From Streptomyces prunicolor NBRC 13075 (GTDB taxonomy: Bacteria; Actinomycetota; Actinomycetes; Streptomycetales; Streptomycetaceae): a stretch of 64,000 bases of DNA. The DNA lies in the NCBI RefSeq assembly GCF_000367365.1, contig NZ_BARF01000097.1, positions 21,816 to 85,815 on the forward strand. The letters are read 5' to 3'. The translations under genes were made by a program, and so were the position numbers. The notes beneath the pieces were generated by a model that saw only the letters and a program-made list of their open reading frames with translations, did no database searches and was not told the origin of the DNA. Positions 57,579 to 64,000 of this stretch are shown piece by piece (position 1 is the first letter of the stretch; each line of letters opens with the position of its first letter).

Positions 57579-58180
57579 CTCTCGGGATTCCTTTCGGCGA
57601 GCACGGTGGCGGTCACCTGGACCGTGTACGGCATGTGGGCGGGGCGGGCGGCCGCCACGAGGGCGTCCAGGCGGTGGGTGTCGAGGGTGGTCGGCGCGGG
57701 CAGCCGCAGGTGGACGTGAAGCCGGGGGCTGCGCTCGCCGGGCACCGGGCCGAGCGGGCGGGCGTTCCAGTCGGCGGCGCCGCTCTCGGTGATCTCCGGT
57801 TCGACACCGAAGGCGAGCCGGACGGCTTCGGCCAGCCCGCGCCGGGTGCCGCGAATACGGTGGAGGTACGTGGCGGCGGCCACGGCGGCCCGCAGCCGTT
57901 CCTCCGGTTCACTGCCGTCGGTCTCGGCACCGACCCAACTCCCCAGCCACTGAACGAAATCCAGCGGTGCGAGCGACGGCCTGAAGTACGTGTCGAGGCA
58001 GTCCAGCACACTCAGGATCGGCGCTACGACCTCGTCGAGCCCGGCGACGAAACGCTGGGCGAGGTCGTCGTCGGCGAACACGGCGGGCAGCATGGCGCCG
58101 ATCGGCGCGGAGGAGCCGAGGCCGTCCACTGATCCTCTCAACGCGAGCCTCCCGGGCGACAGTTGATGGGTTTCACGCAC
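57575..58180 (-). CDS. Phage tail protein I-like baseplate component of the eCIS
   Basis: A 201-residue protein like phage tail protein I (P2 gpI) and the Afp12/Pvc12-type region of contractile injection systems. SVLDCLDTYFRPSLAPLDFVQWLGSWVG and the helix YLHRIRGTRRGLAEAVRLAFG are its recognisable parts. In eCIS the protein helps complete the baseplate wedge next to the gpJ homologue. GTG 58180 overlaps the baseplate J gene end by eight bases. Shorter than Afp12, it carries only the core domain. Confidence 0.82.
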   Translation of the reverse strand: MRETHQLSPGRLALRGSVDGLGSSAPIGAMLPAVFADDDLAQRFVAGLDEVVAPILSVLDCLDTYFRPSLAPLDFVQWLGSWVGAETDGSEPEERLRAAVAAATYLHRIRGTRRGLAEAVRLAFGVEPEITESGAADWNARPLGPVPGERSPRLHVHLRLPAPTTLDTHRLDALVAAARPAHMPYTVQVTATVLAERNPER

Positions 58181-60131
58181 CGTCTCCGATCACGCGGACG
58201 CGGTGGTCGAAGGAGAACACCAGTGACGGCCGCTCCAGGTCGATGCGGTCGGTCGGGTCGCCGCGCTTGCCGGTGAGCGGGTCGGCCGGGTGCAGGACCA
58301 CCTCGTCGACCAACTCGACGCCGGGCACCCGCTGGAGCACCGCGAAGACCTCGCCGGACTGCACGGGTCGTCCGAACGGCCAGCCTTTTCCGTCCGATCC
58401 GCCGGTGAGCGGATCGAGGTGACGGTAGAGGGCATCGTGGGCCTGGCGGCGCACCCGGTCGGTGTCGACACCCCGGAAGGCGTGGACCGTGGCGACCACG
58501 GTGACGCCCTGATAGAACGGCGGGCCGACCGCCAACCGGGTCCCGATCAGCCGCCGTTCGTCGAGATGGCGAGTGATGCGGTCCAACAGGGCGTCCCCGG
58601 GGACCAGTTGCTCGAAGCGCAGTCGGCCACCCGGGTCGGGTACGGCCTGGGGGACCACCAACACCCGTACCGCGTAAGCCCCGTGCTCCTCCTCGTCACC
58701 TTCCAGGCAGGTGATGCGCGCGGTCTCGGGGGCGGCCCGGCGGGACAGTTCCTCGTAGTCCCGGAGGGTGACCGCTCGTTCCTGGGCGCGCAGGGTGATC
58801 GGGGCGCGGGTCTTGGCCTCCTGGACCGTCTCGCCGTCCACTCCCCCGCGCGCGGCCTCGCGGTTGACGACCTCGGAGACATACGGGATGGAGCTGCGCA
58901 GGATCTGCACCGCGCCGCGTGCCACGTTGCCGGCCCGGCCGCCGCCGGTGCGGTAGCGGCGGGCGCGGATCACCGCGCCCTTGGGGGCGACCATGCCGTA
59001 CTGGCGCAGGGAGCCGTCGGGTTCGCGGACTGCGGGTCCGAAGGCGAGTTCGCCGGTGGCAGCGTCGAGGGTGACGTGGCGGTCGTCGGGGCCGGAGGCG
59101 GCGAAGTGCGGGACGACCTGCCAGTCCGTCCAGCCGTCGTGCTCGGCGGTCTGGAGGAGCAGGGGTACGGCGTCGCCGACGACCGGTGTGTGGGAGAGCC
59201 GCAGCCGCTGCCCGGGGAGGCCGGTGGACTCGCCGAGCGCTTCGTCGTAGACCGTGTCGGCGTGGACGACGGTGGTGGTGCCGCCGATGGTGAAGGCCTC
59301 GGCGGAGCGGACGGTCGGCGAGGTGGTGTAGAAGGGCTGGTCGGAGTGGGGTTCGGTGACGCGGCAGCGCAGCCAGCCGGCTTCCTGGCCGCCGTTGCGG
59401 GACAGGGTGTGGCCGCCGGGGATGTGCAGGACGACCGCGCCGGGGCGGTTGAGGCCGCCGGTGCCGTCGCGGTCCACCTCGCACGCCTGCCAGCCGTCGG
59501 CCGTCCACGCCTCCCACACCAGGGGCGGTTGGCGCGGGTCGACGCCAACTCCGTCGACGCGGCTGTCGAGTTCGAGGGCGAGGGCGCAGTGCGGGACGGC
59601 GGCGGTCAGGCCGAACAGCATGGAGTCGCCGGGGTCGGGCGACTCGGCGAAGCACATGACGTGATTGCCCTCGGCGAGGTCGTGCGTCCGGTCGACGACC
59701 TGCTTGCCCCGCTGCTGCACGACCAGATGCCGCAACGCACTTGGTACGACGGCGAGTTCGCGCTCGGTGGCGAAGACGACCGCCTCCTCGCCCTCGGTGC
59801 GCATCGTCGCCACCTCGGTGCCGAGCGGCACGTGCACCGGTTCCTCCTGGGGCGCCGACAGCCAGAACGTGACGTCGGTGCGGGCCGCGGACGGCGGGAA
59901 GAGGGTGATGCCGACCAGGTCGAGGAAGGCCAAGTGGTTCTTGTCCGGTACCCGGTTGAGGCGGTAGACGATCTGGTCGGCCATGTGCGCGACCGTCTCG
60001 ACGAGGGTGACGCCGGGGTCGGAGACGTTGTGGTCGGTCCACTCCGGGGCGCGCTGCTGGATGTAGCGCTTGGCGTCGTCGACGAACTGCTGGAAGCGGC
60101 GGTCGTCGAGGTTCGGGGAGGGCAGGGCCAT
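58173..60131 (-). CDS. Baseplate J/gp6-like wedge protein of the eCIS (Afp11-like)
   Basis: A 652-residue baseplate protein. The N-terminus NLDDRRFQQFVDDAKRYI and EWTDHNVSDPGVTLVETVAH is typical of the gpJ/T4 gp6 family; RTGGGRAGNVARGAVQILRSSIPYV followed by VNREAARGGVDGETVQEAKTRAP is the conserved core. gp6-type proteins form the wedge ring that opens on contraction. It is read in one transcript with the gp25-like gene (three bases upstream) and the tail protein I gene (overlapping). Confidence 0.9.
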   Translation of the reverse strand: MALPSPNLDDRRFQQFVDDAKRYIQQRAPEWTDHNVSDPGVTLVETVAHMADQIVYRLNRVPDKNHLAFLDLVGITLFPPSAARTDVTFWLSAPQEEPVHVPLGTEVATMRTEGEEAVVFATERELAVVPSALRHLVVQQRGKQVVDRTHDLAEGNHVMCFAESPDPGDSMLFGLTAAVPHCALALELDSRVDGVGVDPRQPPLVWEAWTADGWQACEVDRDGTGGLNRPGAVVLHIPGGHTLSRNGGQEAGWLRCRVTEPHSDQPFYTTSPTVRSAEAFTIGGTTTVVHADTVYDEALGESTGLPGQRLRLSHTPVVGDAVPLLLQTAEHDGWTDWQVVPHFAASGPDDRHVTLDAATGELAFGPAVREPDGSLRQYGMVAPKGAVIRARRYRTGGGRAGNVARGAVQILRSSIPYVSEVVNREAARGGVDGETVQEAKTRAPITLRAQERAVTLRDYEELSRRAAPETARITCLEGDEEEHGAYAVRVLVVPQAVPDPGGRLRFEQLVPGDALLDRITRHLDERRLIGTRLAVGPPFYQGVTVVATVHAFRGVDTDRVRRQAHDALYRHLDPLTGGSDGKGWPFGRPVQSGEVFAVLQRVPGVELVDEVVLHPADPLTGKRGDPTDRIDLERPSLVFSFDHRVRVIGDGA

Positions 60132-60134
60132 CGG

Positions 60135-60578
60135 TCAGTTGTCGCTTTCAGCAGCCGTGCCGGGCGTACCGGAGGTGTCCGGCTCGTCGTGGGACGGGAT
60201 GACGTAGAAGGGGAAGACGAGGCTGCGCGGGTTGTTGGTGCCGCGGATCGAGTAGCGGACGTCGATGTACAGCACGCTCTGCTCGGTGCCCGCGGTGACC
60301 TCGACGTCGTCGACCTCGATGCGCGGCTCCCAGCGGTCGAGGCTGACGTGCACCTCGTGCTGGATCCGGCCCGCGGTCTGCTCGTTGACCGGCGCGAACA
60401 CCAGGTCGTGGATCGCGCAGCCGAAGTCGGGCCGCATCGGCCGCTCGCCCGGCGCCGTCGACAGGACGAGCCGGATCGCCTCCTCGACCTCGCGCTCCCC
60501 GCTGACCAGCGCGATGCCGCCGGTCGGCCCGATGCGCAGCGGGAACGACCAGCCGGAGCCCACGAATTGTTCGGCCAT
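60135..60578 (-). CDS. GPW/gp25-like baseplate protein of the eCIS (Afp9-like)
   Basis: A 147-residue gp25/GPW family protein. GERPMRPDFGCAIHDLVFAP is the family's EPR-like signature segment, with Arg in the place that starts sheath polymerisation in T4. The protein forms part of the inner wedge where the sheath attaches. ATG 60578 overlaps the stop of a tiny repeat ORF as TGATG. The C-terminus DEPDTSGTPGTAAESDN is disordered. Confidence 0.9.
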   Translation of the reverse strand: MAEQFVGSGWSFPLRIGPTGGIALVSGEREVEEAIRLVLSTAPGERPMRPDFGCAIHDLVFAPVNEQTAGRIQHEVHVSLDRWEPRIEVDDVEVTAGTEQSVLYIDVRYSIRGTNNPRSLVFPFYVIPSHDEPDTSGTPGTAAESDN

Positions 60579-60667
60579 CAGACAACACCCGCCCGTTCCT
60601 TGCCCGTTGGGCCGCTCATGTCCTCGCCCGTTGGGCCCCTCGTGTCCTTGCCCGTTGCGCCCCTCAT
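60578..60667 (-). CDS. 29-residue collagen-like octapeptide-repeat ORF within the eCIS operon
   Basis: Between the VgrG-like and gp25-like genes a 29-codon frame begins at ATG 60667, overlapping the VgrG-like stop as ATGA, and ends with TGA 60578-60580, overlapping the gp25-like start. It consists of three octapeptides of the form (R/S)G(A/P)TG(K/E)(D/E)x, such as RGPTGEDM, then ERAGVV. Both junctions are of the coupled type used by the neighbouring genes, which argues for translation. Gly every three to five residues and GPTG motifs recall collagen-like sequences. It could also be just a spacer that keeps ribosomes running into the gp25-like gene. Confidence 0.45.
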   Translation of the reverse strand: MRGATGKDTRGPTGEDMSGPTGKERAGVV

Positions 60668-60668
60668 G
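60597..60668. repeat. Three 24-bp tandem repeats between VgrG-like and gp25-like genes
   Basis: Units at 60597-60620, 60621-60644 and 60645-60668 share the core GCCCGTTGGGCC(G/C)CTC with few differences. Twenty-four bases is eight codons, so gain or loss of units keeps the frame of the small ORF they encode. Confidence 0.88.
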
Positions 60669-62571
60669 CCGGAATCACCATCGGGACGAGGCCGTTGAGG
60701 GTGACGACGCCCATGATCGGCACGGTGACGGCCCGAATGCCCACGTTGCCGATGGAGTTGACCTGCACGCTCGCGCCCGCGGTGAGCATCGCGTTGCCGA
60801 GTGCCTTCATGTTGAGGGCGCCCATCGCGTCCAACGTGATCGCTCCGGTGGTCGACTTGATGTTGACCAGCCCGCGCCCCTCGATGTTCAGGAGGCCGCC
60901 GCTCTTGATGGTCAGACTCCGCCGGGCGCTGAGGGTGAGATCGGTACCGGCCTCGACCGATACCGAGCGGCTGCCCTTGATGGTCACGCTGCCCCTGCTG
61001 TCCACGACGATCTCGGTGTTCGTGCGGTCCAGGGTGATGGTCAACTGCTTGTCCCCGGAGGCCAGTCGGACACCTTGTTTACGGCCACCGGTCTTCTGGC
61101 TGAGCAGGTCCATCCGGTTGCCGTCCCGGTCGGAGACGGTGTGCCGGCTCGCCTTCTTCCGCACGGCGTCGTGCAGCGGTACGTCACCGACGACGGTCGG
61201 CTTGTCCTTGCCGTTGTAGAGCCCGCCGATCACGAACGGATGGTCAAGTGCCCCCCGGTCAAAGGCGACCAGCACTTCGTCATTGACGTCCATGGGGAAG
61301 ATCCCGCCCCCACCGAGCCCGCCCCACTGCACGGTGCGCGTCCAGTCGCTGACGTACGTGTCGTCCAGCCAAGGGAACTGCAAGCGCACCCGCCCCTGCT
61401 TGAGCGGGTCATTGACGTCGGTGACCACGGCGTTGGCGACGCCGGGCAGCCGTGGCGCGGTCTCCGAACCACCCGAGGCAAGCCCGTACAGCGAACGCCA
61501 CTGCCGTCCGCTGACCGTCACCCAGGTCTCGTAGTGCGTGCCGTCGCCGAAGACGTGCCGTACGGAGGTGGCCGTGTACTTGCCCTCGAAGGGCGAGCCC
61601 ACGCCCGCGAGCGCGACCGGAACTCCCGGGCGCAGCTTGGGATTTCCGCGCGCGACGACCTCCAGCTCGGCGAAGGAGGACGTCACGTCGTCGGCGAGGG
61701 CGGCGGCGGCGAACTTCACTTCGGTCTGCTTGTCGTAGGGCGTGCCCGTCTCGACCAGCTTGGCCGTCTTGAACTTCCCCGCTGCCGCGCCCGGGGTGGT
61801 CCCGATGCCGATGGCCGGGTTCGAGGCGCCGGGTGAGGTGGCGGTGAGCTTCTTCTTCGTGGTGACGTCCCAGCCGCGCGCCTCGACGGTGCCGACCTGG
61901 TCGGCGGCGGTCACGGCGGCCCGCAGCCGCAGGATGTCGTGCCTGGCCTGGAGCACGAACGGGCTTTTGTCGCCGTCGGTTTCGGGCGACGGCGCACCGG
62001 ACGACGGCTTCGGCTCCACGAACTGGAACTTGCCGTCCGCGTCGACCGACATGACCATCTCGTTCTCGTCGGCGAGCCGGGCGAGAAAGTCCCAATCGGT
62101 CACGTTGGACTGGGAGATGAACTCGTACACGGTCCGCGTCGACGTGATCTTCCCGATCGGCACCCCGTCCTGGGCGGCGAGTTTGCGGGCGATGTCGGAC
62201 GCGCTCTGGTTGCGGTAGGCGGCGACGCGGCGCTGCCTCAGCAACCGGTGCCCGAAGTCGTAACCACGCACGACGGTGAAGGTGCCTGTGCCGTCGTAGT
62301 CGGCCTCAAGTCCCGTGACTTCACCGGTCAGTACCGGATCGGAGGCACCCTGCCCGTCGGCGACCGGCGCGATGACGACCTTCGTGCCGAAGGTGACCCC
62401 GAGCTTCCCGAGGATCAGCCGGTTCGGATCCCGGAAGGTGAGCCGGAACGCGGCGGGCACGCCGACGCCCTGGTCGACGTAGCTGTCGACGAGGTAACGG
62501 GCGTACTCGGAAGGAATCTTGGCCCCGCCGATCTTCACCTCGACGACGTTCGAGAACGCGGACTTCACCAT
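60664..62571 (-). CDS. VgrG-like spike/hub protein of the eCIS (Afp8-like)
   Basis: A 635-residue spike protein. The N-terminal ~350 residues are the phage gpD/gp27-like hub (YARYLVDSYVDQGVGVPAAF, SNVTDWDFLARLADENEMVM), the middle a gp5-like OB fold (NAVVTDVNDPLKQGRVRLQF, GGLGGGGIFPMDVNDEVLVA, FVIGGLYNG) and the C-terminus a beta-helix rich in x-I-x-G-x repeats ending in a hydrophobic tip. It caps the inner tube and punctures the target. ATG 62571 abuts the stop of the LysM protein gene. No separate PAAR tip gene is visible; the hydrophobic end may serve that purpose. Confidence 0.92.
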   Translation of the reverse strand: MVKSAFSNVVEVKIGGAKIPSEYARYLVDSYVDQGVGVPAAFRLTFRDPNRLILGKLGVTFGTKVVIAPVADGQGASDPVLTGEVTGLEADYDGTGTFTVVRGYDFGHRLLRQRRVAAYRNQSASDIARKLAAQDGVPIGKITSTRTVYEFISQSNVTDWDFLARLADENEMVMSVDADGKFQFVEPKPSSGAPSPETDGDKSPFVLQARHDILRLRAAVTAADQVGTVEARGWDVTTKKKLTATSPGASNPAIGIGTTPGAAAGKFKTAKLVETGTPYDKQTEVKFAAAALADDVTSSFAELEVVARGNPKLRPGVPVALAGVGSPFEGKYTATSVRHVFGDGTHYETWVTVSGRQWRSLYGLASGGSETAPRLPGVANAVVTDVNDPLKQGRVRLQFPWLDDTYVSDWTRTVQWGGLGGGGIFPMDVNDEVLVAFDRGALDHPFVIGGLYNGKDKPTVVGDVPLHDAVRKKASRHTVSDRDGNRMDLLSQKTGGRKQGVRLASGDKQLTITLDRTNTEIVVDSRGSVTIKGSRSVSVEAGTDLTLSARRSLTIKSGGLLNIEGRGLVNIKSTTGAITLDAMGALNMKALGNAMLTAGASVQVNSIGNVGIRAVTVPIMGVVTLNGLVPMVIPA

Positions 62572-63290
62572 CAGGAACGCACCTCCTCGGCGGCCGGCAG
62601 CACGAGCTCGACACCGTTCGTGAGCCGCGTCGGATCGTCGATCCCGTTGGCCTCGGCGATCGCCCGCCACGCGGCGGAGTCGCCGTACTCCCGCCAGGCC
62701 AGCGACTGCAAGGAGTCGCCCGCTACGACCCGGTGGACGCGCTGTGCGGTGAGGGCGCCCGAAGTCGGGTTCTGGCCCTTGGTGTTGCTCGGGATCTCGT
62801 GCAGTTGGAGTCGGCAGGTGGCGCGGATGGGTACGCCGGTCGTCCCGAAGAGGGAGTAGGCGGCCTCGACGGAGGAGACGTAGGAGGTGAACCGGGCGGT
62901 GGAGAAGGACCCCCACTGGAACACGACCCACGGCGGTGAAGGCTGTTTGGCGGCAATGGACTTGGTGGTCACATCGCAACAGGCGAGGAGCGACTCGACC
63001 TTCTTCAGCACCGAGTTGCTGGTCGGCTCGTCGGAGGAATCGAGGAAGATCTCCACGCCCATCTCGCGCGGCTGTGAACCCATGAACTCCGGGAGGGAAC
63101 CGTCCCGTTCGATCTGTGCGGGGGTCGTCTTCCACTGGGCGCGACGGGTGAGGGACAGTTGCGCCGGGTTGAAGTCGAAGGCGAAGGTCTTGATGAGTCC
63201 GCCCGGGGTGGTGCTGCCGCCGACGGGTGGCTCGTGGATGGCGAGGCTCGCCCGGACGAGGCTCTTGCCCGCGCCTCTGCTGGTGGCCAT
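62571..63290 (-). CDS. LysM-type tube-cap/baseplate protein of the eCIS (Afp7-like)
   Basis: A 239-residue protein like T4 gp53/gp54-region and Afp7 proteins. The N-terminal two thirds (FDFNPAQLSLTRRAQW, EFMGSQPREMGVEIFLD) pair with the tube; the C-terminal ~60 residues form a LysM domain (HRVVAGDSLQSLAWREYGD, IAEANGIDDPTRL). In eCIS this protein links the tube to the VgrG-like hub. ATG 63290 is inside a longer open frame whose upstream part lies in the tube gene on another frame and is not real. Confidence 0.88.
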   Translation of the reverse strand: MATSRGAGKSLVRASLAIHEPPVGGSTTPGGLIKTFAFDFNPAQLSLTRRAQWKTTPAQIERDGSLPEFMGSQPREMGVEIFLDSSDEPTSNSVLKKVESLLACCDVTTKSIAAKQPSPPWVVFQWGSFSTARFTSYVSSVEAAYSLFGTTGVPIRATCRLQLHEIPSNTKGQNPTSGALTAQRVHRVVAGDSLQSLAWREYGDSAAWRAIAEANGIDDPTRLTNGVELVLPAAEEVRS

Positions 63291-63310
63291 GGTCTGTCTC
63301 CCGCCCCCGC

Positions 63311-63733
63311 TCAGTCCGTGAATCCGTGGTGGGCGATCTCCAGGACCTCGGTGGCTACGGCCGGTCCGGCGGGGTCGAGGGACGGCCCCTGCCAGCTGAC
63401 GGGCAGCACGTCGATGAGCCCCCAGTGCGCGACCTCCGAACCGTCCGCGCGCAGCGCCGCGATCTGCCCCGTGGGCCGCTTGATCCCGGTCTGCACGGAG
63501 GAGATCCACTTGGCGACCTTCGCGGTGTCCGGGGTGAGCGGGCGGGTCAGCCGGATGGTGGAGAAGGTGACACGGGTGGGGAGTTGCCAGACGAAGCCGT
63601 TGTTGCCGCCTTCCTGCCGGTGCTCGACTTCCACCGTCGACGACAGCCCGTCGCACCCGTTGAAGTAGCCGAGGCTCTCGCCGTCGATGCTGAGGGTGAA
63701 CCAGATGGTGGAACCCGGGTCGAGGCGGGACAT
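63311..63733 (-). CDS. Phage tail tube protein of the eCIS (T4 gp19-like)
   Basis: A 140-residue inner-tube protein. WFTLSIDGESLGYFNGCDGL, the insertion EHRQEGGNNGFVWQLPTRVTF and WISSVQTG are typical of the gp19/Hcp-like tube proteins of Afp/PVC-type systems, which stack as hexamers within the sheath. It begins ATG 63733 and ends 20 bases before the LysM protein gene. eCIS clusters usually contain two or three tube paralogues; others would be outside the window. Confidence 0.9.
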   Translation of the reverse strand: MSRLDPGSTIWFTLSIDGESLGYFNGCDGLSSTVEVEHRQEGGNNGFVWQLPTRVTFSTIRLTRPLTPDTAKVAKWISSVQTGIKRPTGQIAALRADGSEVAHWGLIDVLPVSWQGPSLDPAGPAVATEVLEIAHHGFTD

Positions 63734-63804
63734 CGGGGTGGGCCTGCCTTTCTGTTGTTGCGGTGCGGAGCGGTGGGTTGCGGTGTGGTGCGGTGGCGTG
63801 TTGG

Positions 63805-64000
63805 TCAGCGGCGGGGGTCGCGGAGTTTGCCGATTCGTTCGCGGTCCAGGCGGAGTTCCGTGCGGATGAGGCGGGTGATGCGGCCGATGATCCGGTGCAC
63901 GAGTTCGTCGAGCTGGAAGTCGGTCAGGTCTCGGGGGTCGAAGTGGCCTGCGGGGATTGCTTCGTAGGCGGGGGGTGGGGGGTTGGAGGCGTTGGCTGTT
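63805..64000 (-). CDS. C-terminal part of an eCIS-associated protein, partial
   Basis: An open reverse frame enters from the window edge and stops with TGA at 63805-63807. The visible ~64 residues comprise a Pro/Ala-rich stretch and a helical, Arg-rich end, DLTDFQLDELVHRIIGRITR followed by LIRTELRLDRERIGKLRDPRR. Codon use is like the neighbours. Its place upstream of the tube gene suggests a small assembly factor of the injection system; the family is not recognised and the start is outside. Confidence 0.6.
   Translation of the reverse strand, partial: TANASNPPPPAYEAIPAGHFDPRDLTDFQLDELVHRIIGRITRLIRTELRLDRERIGKLRDPRR

Noticed and set aside
62571..63656. 361-codon start for the LysM protein
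   Set aside because: Upstream of ATG 63290 the frame overlaps the tube gene and is Arg/Gly-rich without a fold; the family length matches the shorter form.

Overview
The window is a high-GC actinobacterial chromosome segment, almost certainly Streptomyces. Third codon positions are strongly G/C, GTG and TTG starts are common, and neighbouring genes are often joined by ATGA/GTGA overlaps. It carries a conservon operon, a Streptomyces-type contractile injection cluster and a probable bldA (TTA) control codon. No CRISPR array, rRNA or prophage integrase is seen.

Layout. 0-1.8 kb: end of a cvnABCD conservon. 1.8-4.3 kb (minus): OpuC-like compatible-solute ABC transporter with no binding protein. 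4.9-8 kb: GT2/GT39 glycosyltransferase pair. 8-12.1 kb (minus): flavin electron-transfer locus (membrane reductase, FMN-binding protein, ApbE) split by a tnpB-only IS200/IS605-type element that carries a divergent ribbon-helix-helix gene. 12.2-14.4 kb: OmpR-type two-component system. 14.6-15.2 kb: GPP34 protein.

15.5-30.5 kb is the most striking block. Six tightly packed or overlapping genes encode a PUFA-synthase/hglE-like iterative PKS: one protein with a tandem nitronate-monooxygenase-like ER region, KS, AT, ACP and KR; a second with KS, AT, DH and PPTase; then a free ACP, an alpha/beta hydrolase, a UGT-type glycosyltransferase and a methyltransferase. Together they could build, release, glycosylate and methylate a lipid chain. 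The first gene has a TTA codon, so the operon may depend on bldA.

30.5-34.1 kb: sugar-acid catabolic operon (KDPG-type aldolase, MFS transporter, P-loop kinase) beside a DeoR regulator. 34.3-50.6 kb: a glycan-utilisation region (SIS protein, RpiR regulator, GH38 alpha-mannosidase, sugar ABC transporter, two GH3 enzymes, BadF-type GlcNAc kinase, GH5 enzyme). Its content fits breakdown of N-glycan-type Man/GlcNAc oligosaccharides. A recurring 15-bp inverted repeat, TGRWT-N5-AWYCA, lies at its promoters and suggests one regulon. 50.8-56.1 kb: a UPF0104-like membrane protein, a small membrane protein, a tRNA-shaped RNA with an abnormal T-loop directly in front of a large uncharacterised protein gene, and a TetR/cupin pair. 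56.2-64 kb (minus): part of an extracellular contractile injection system, including a tiny coupled ORF of collagen-like octapeptide repeats and a membrane protein resembling CisA.
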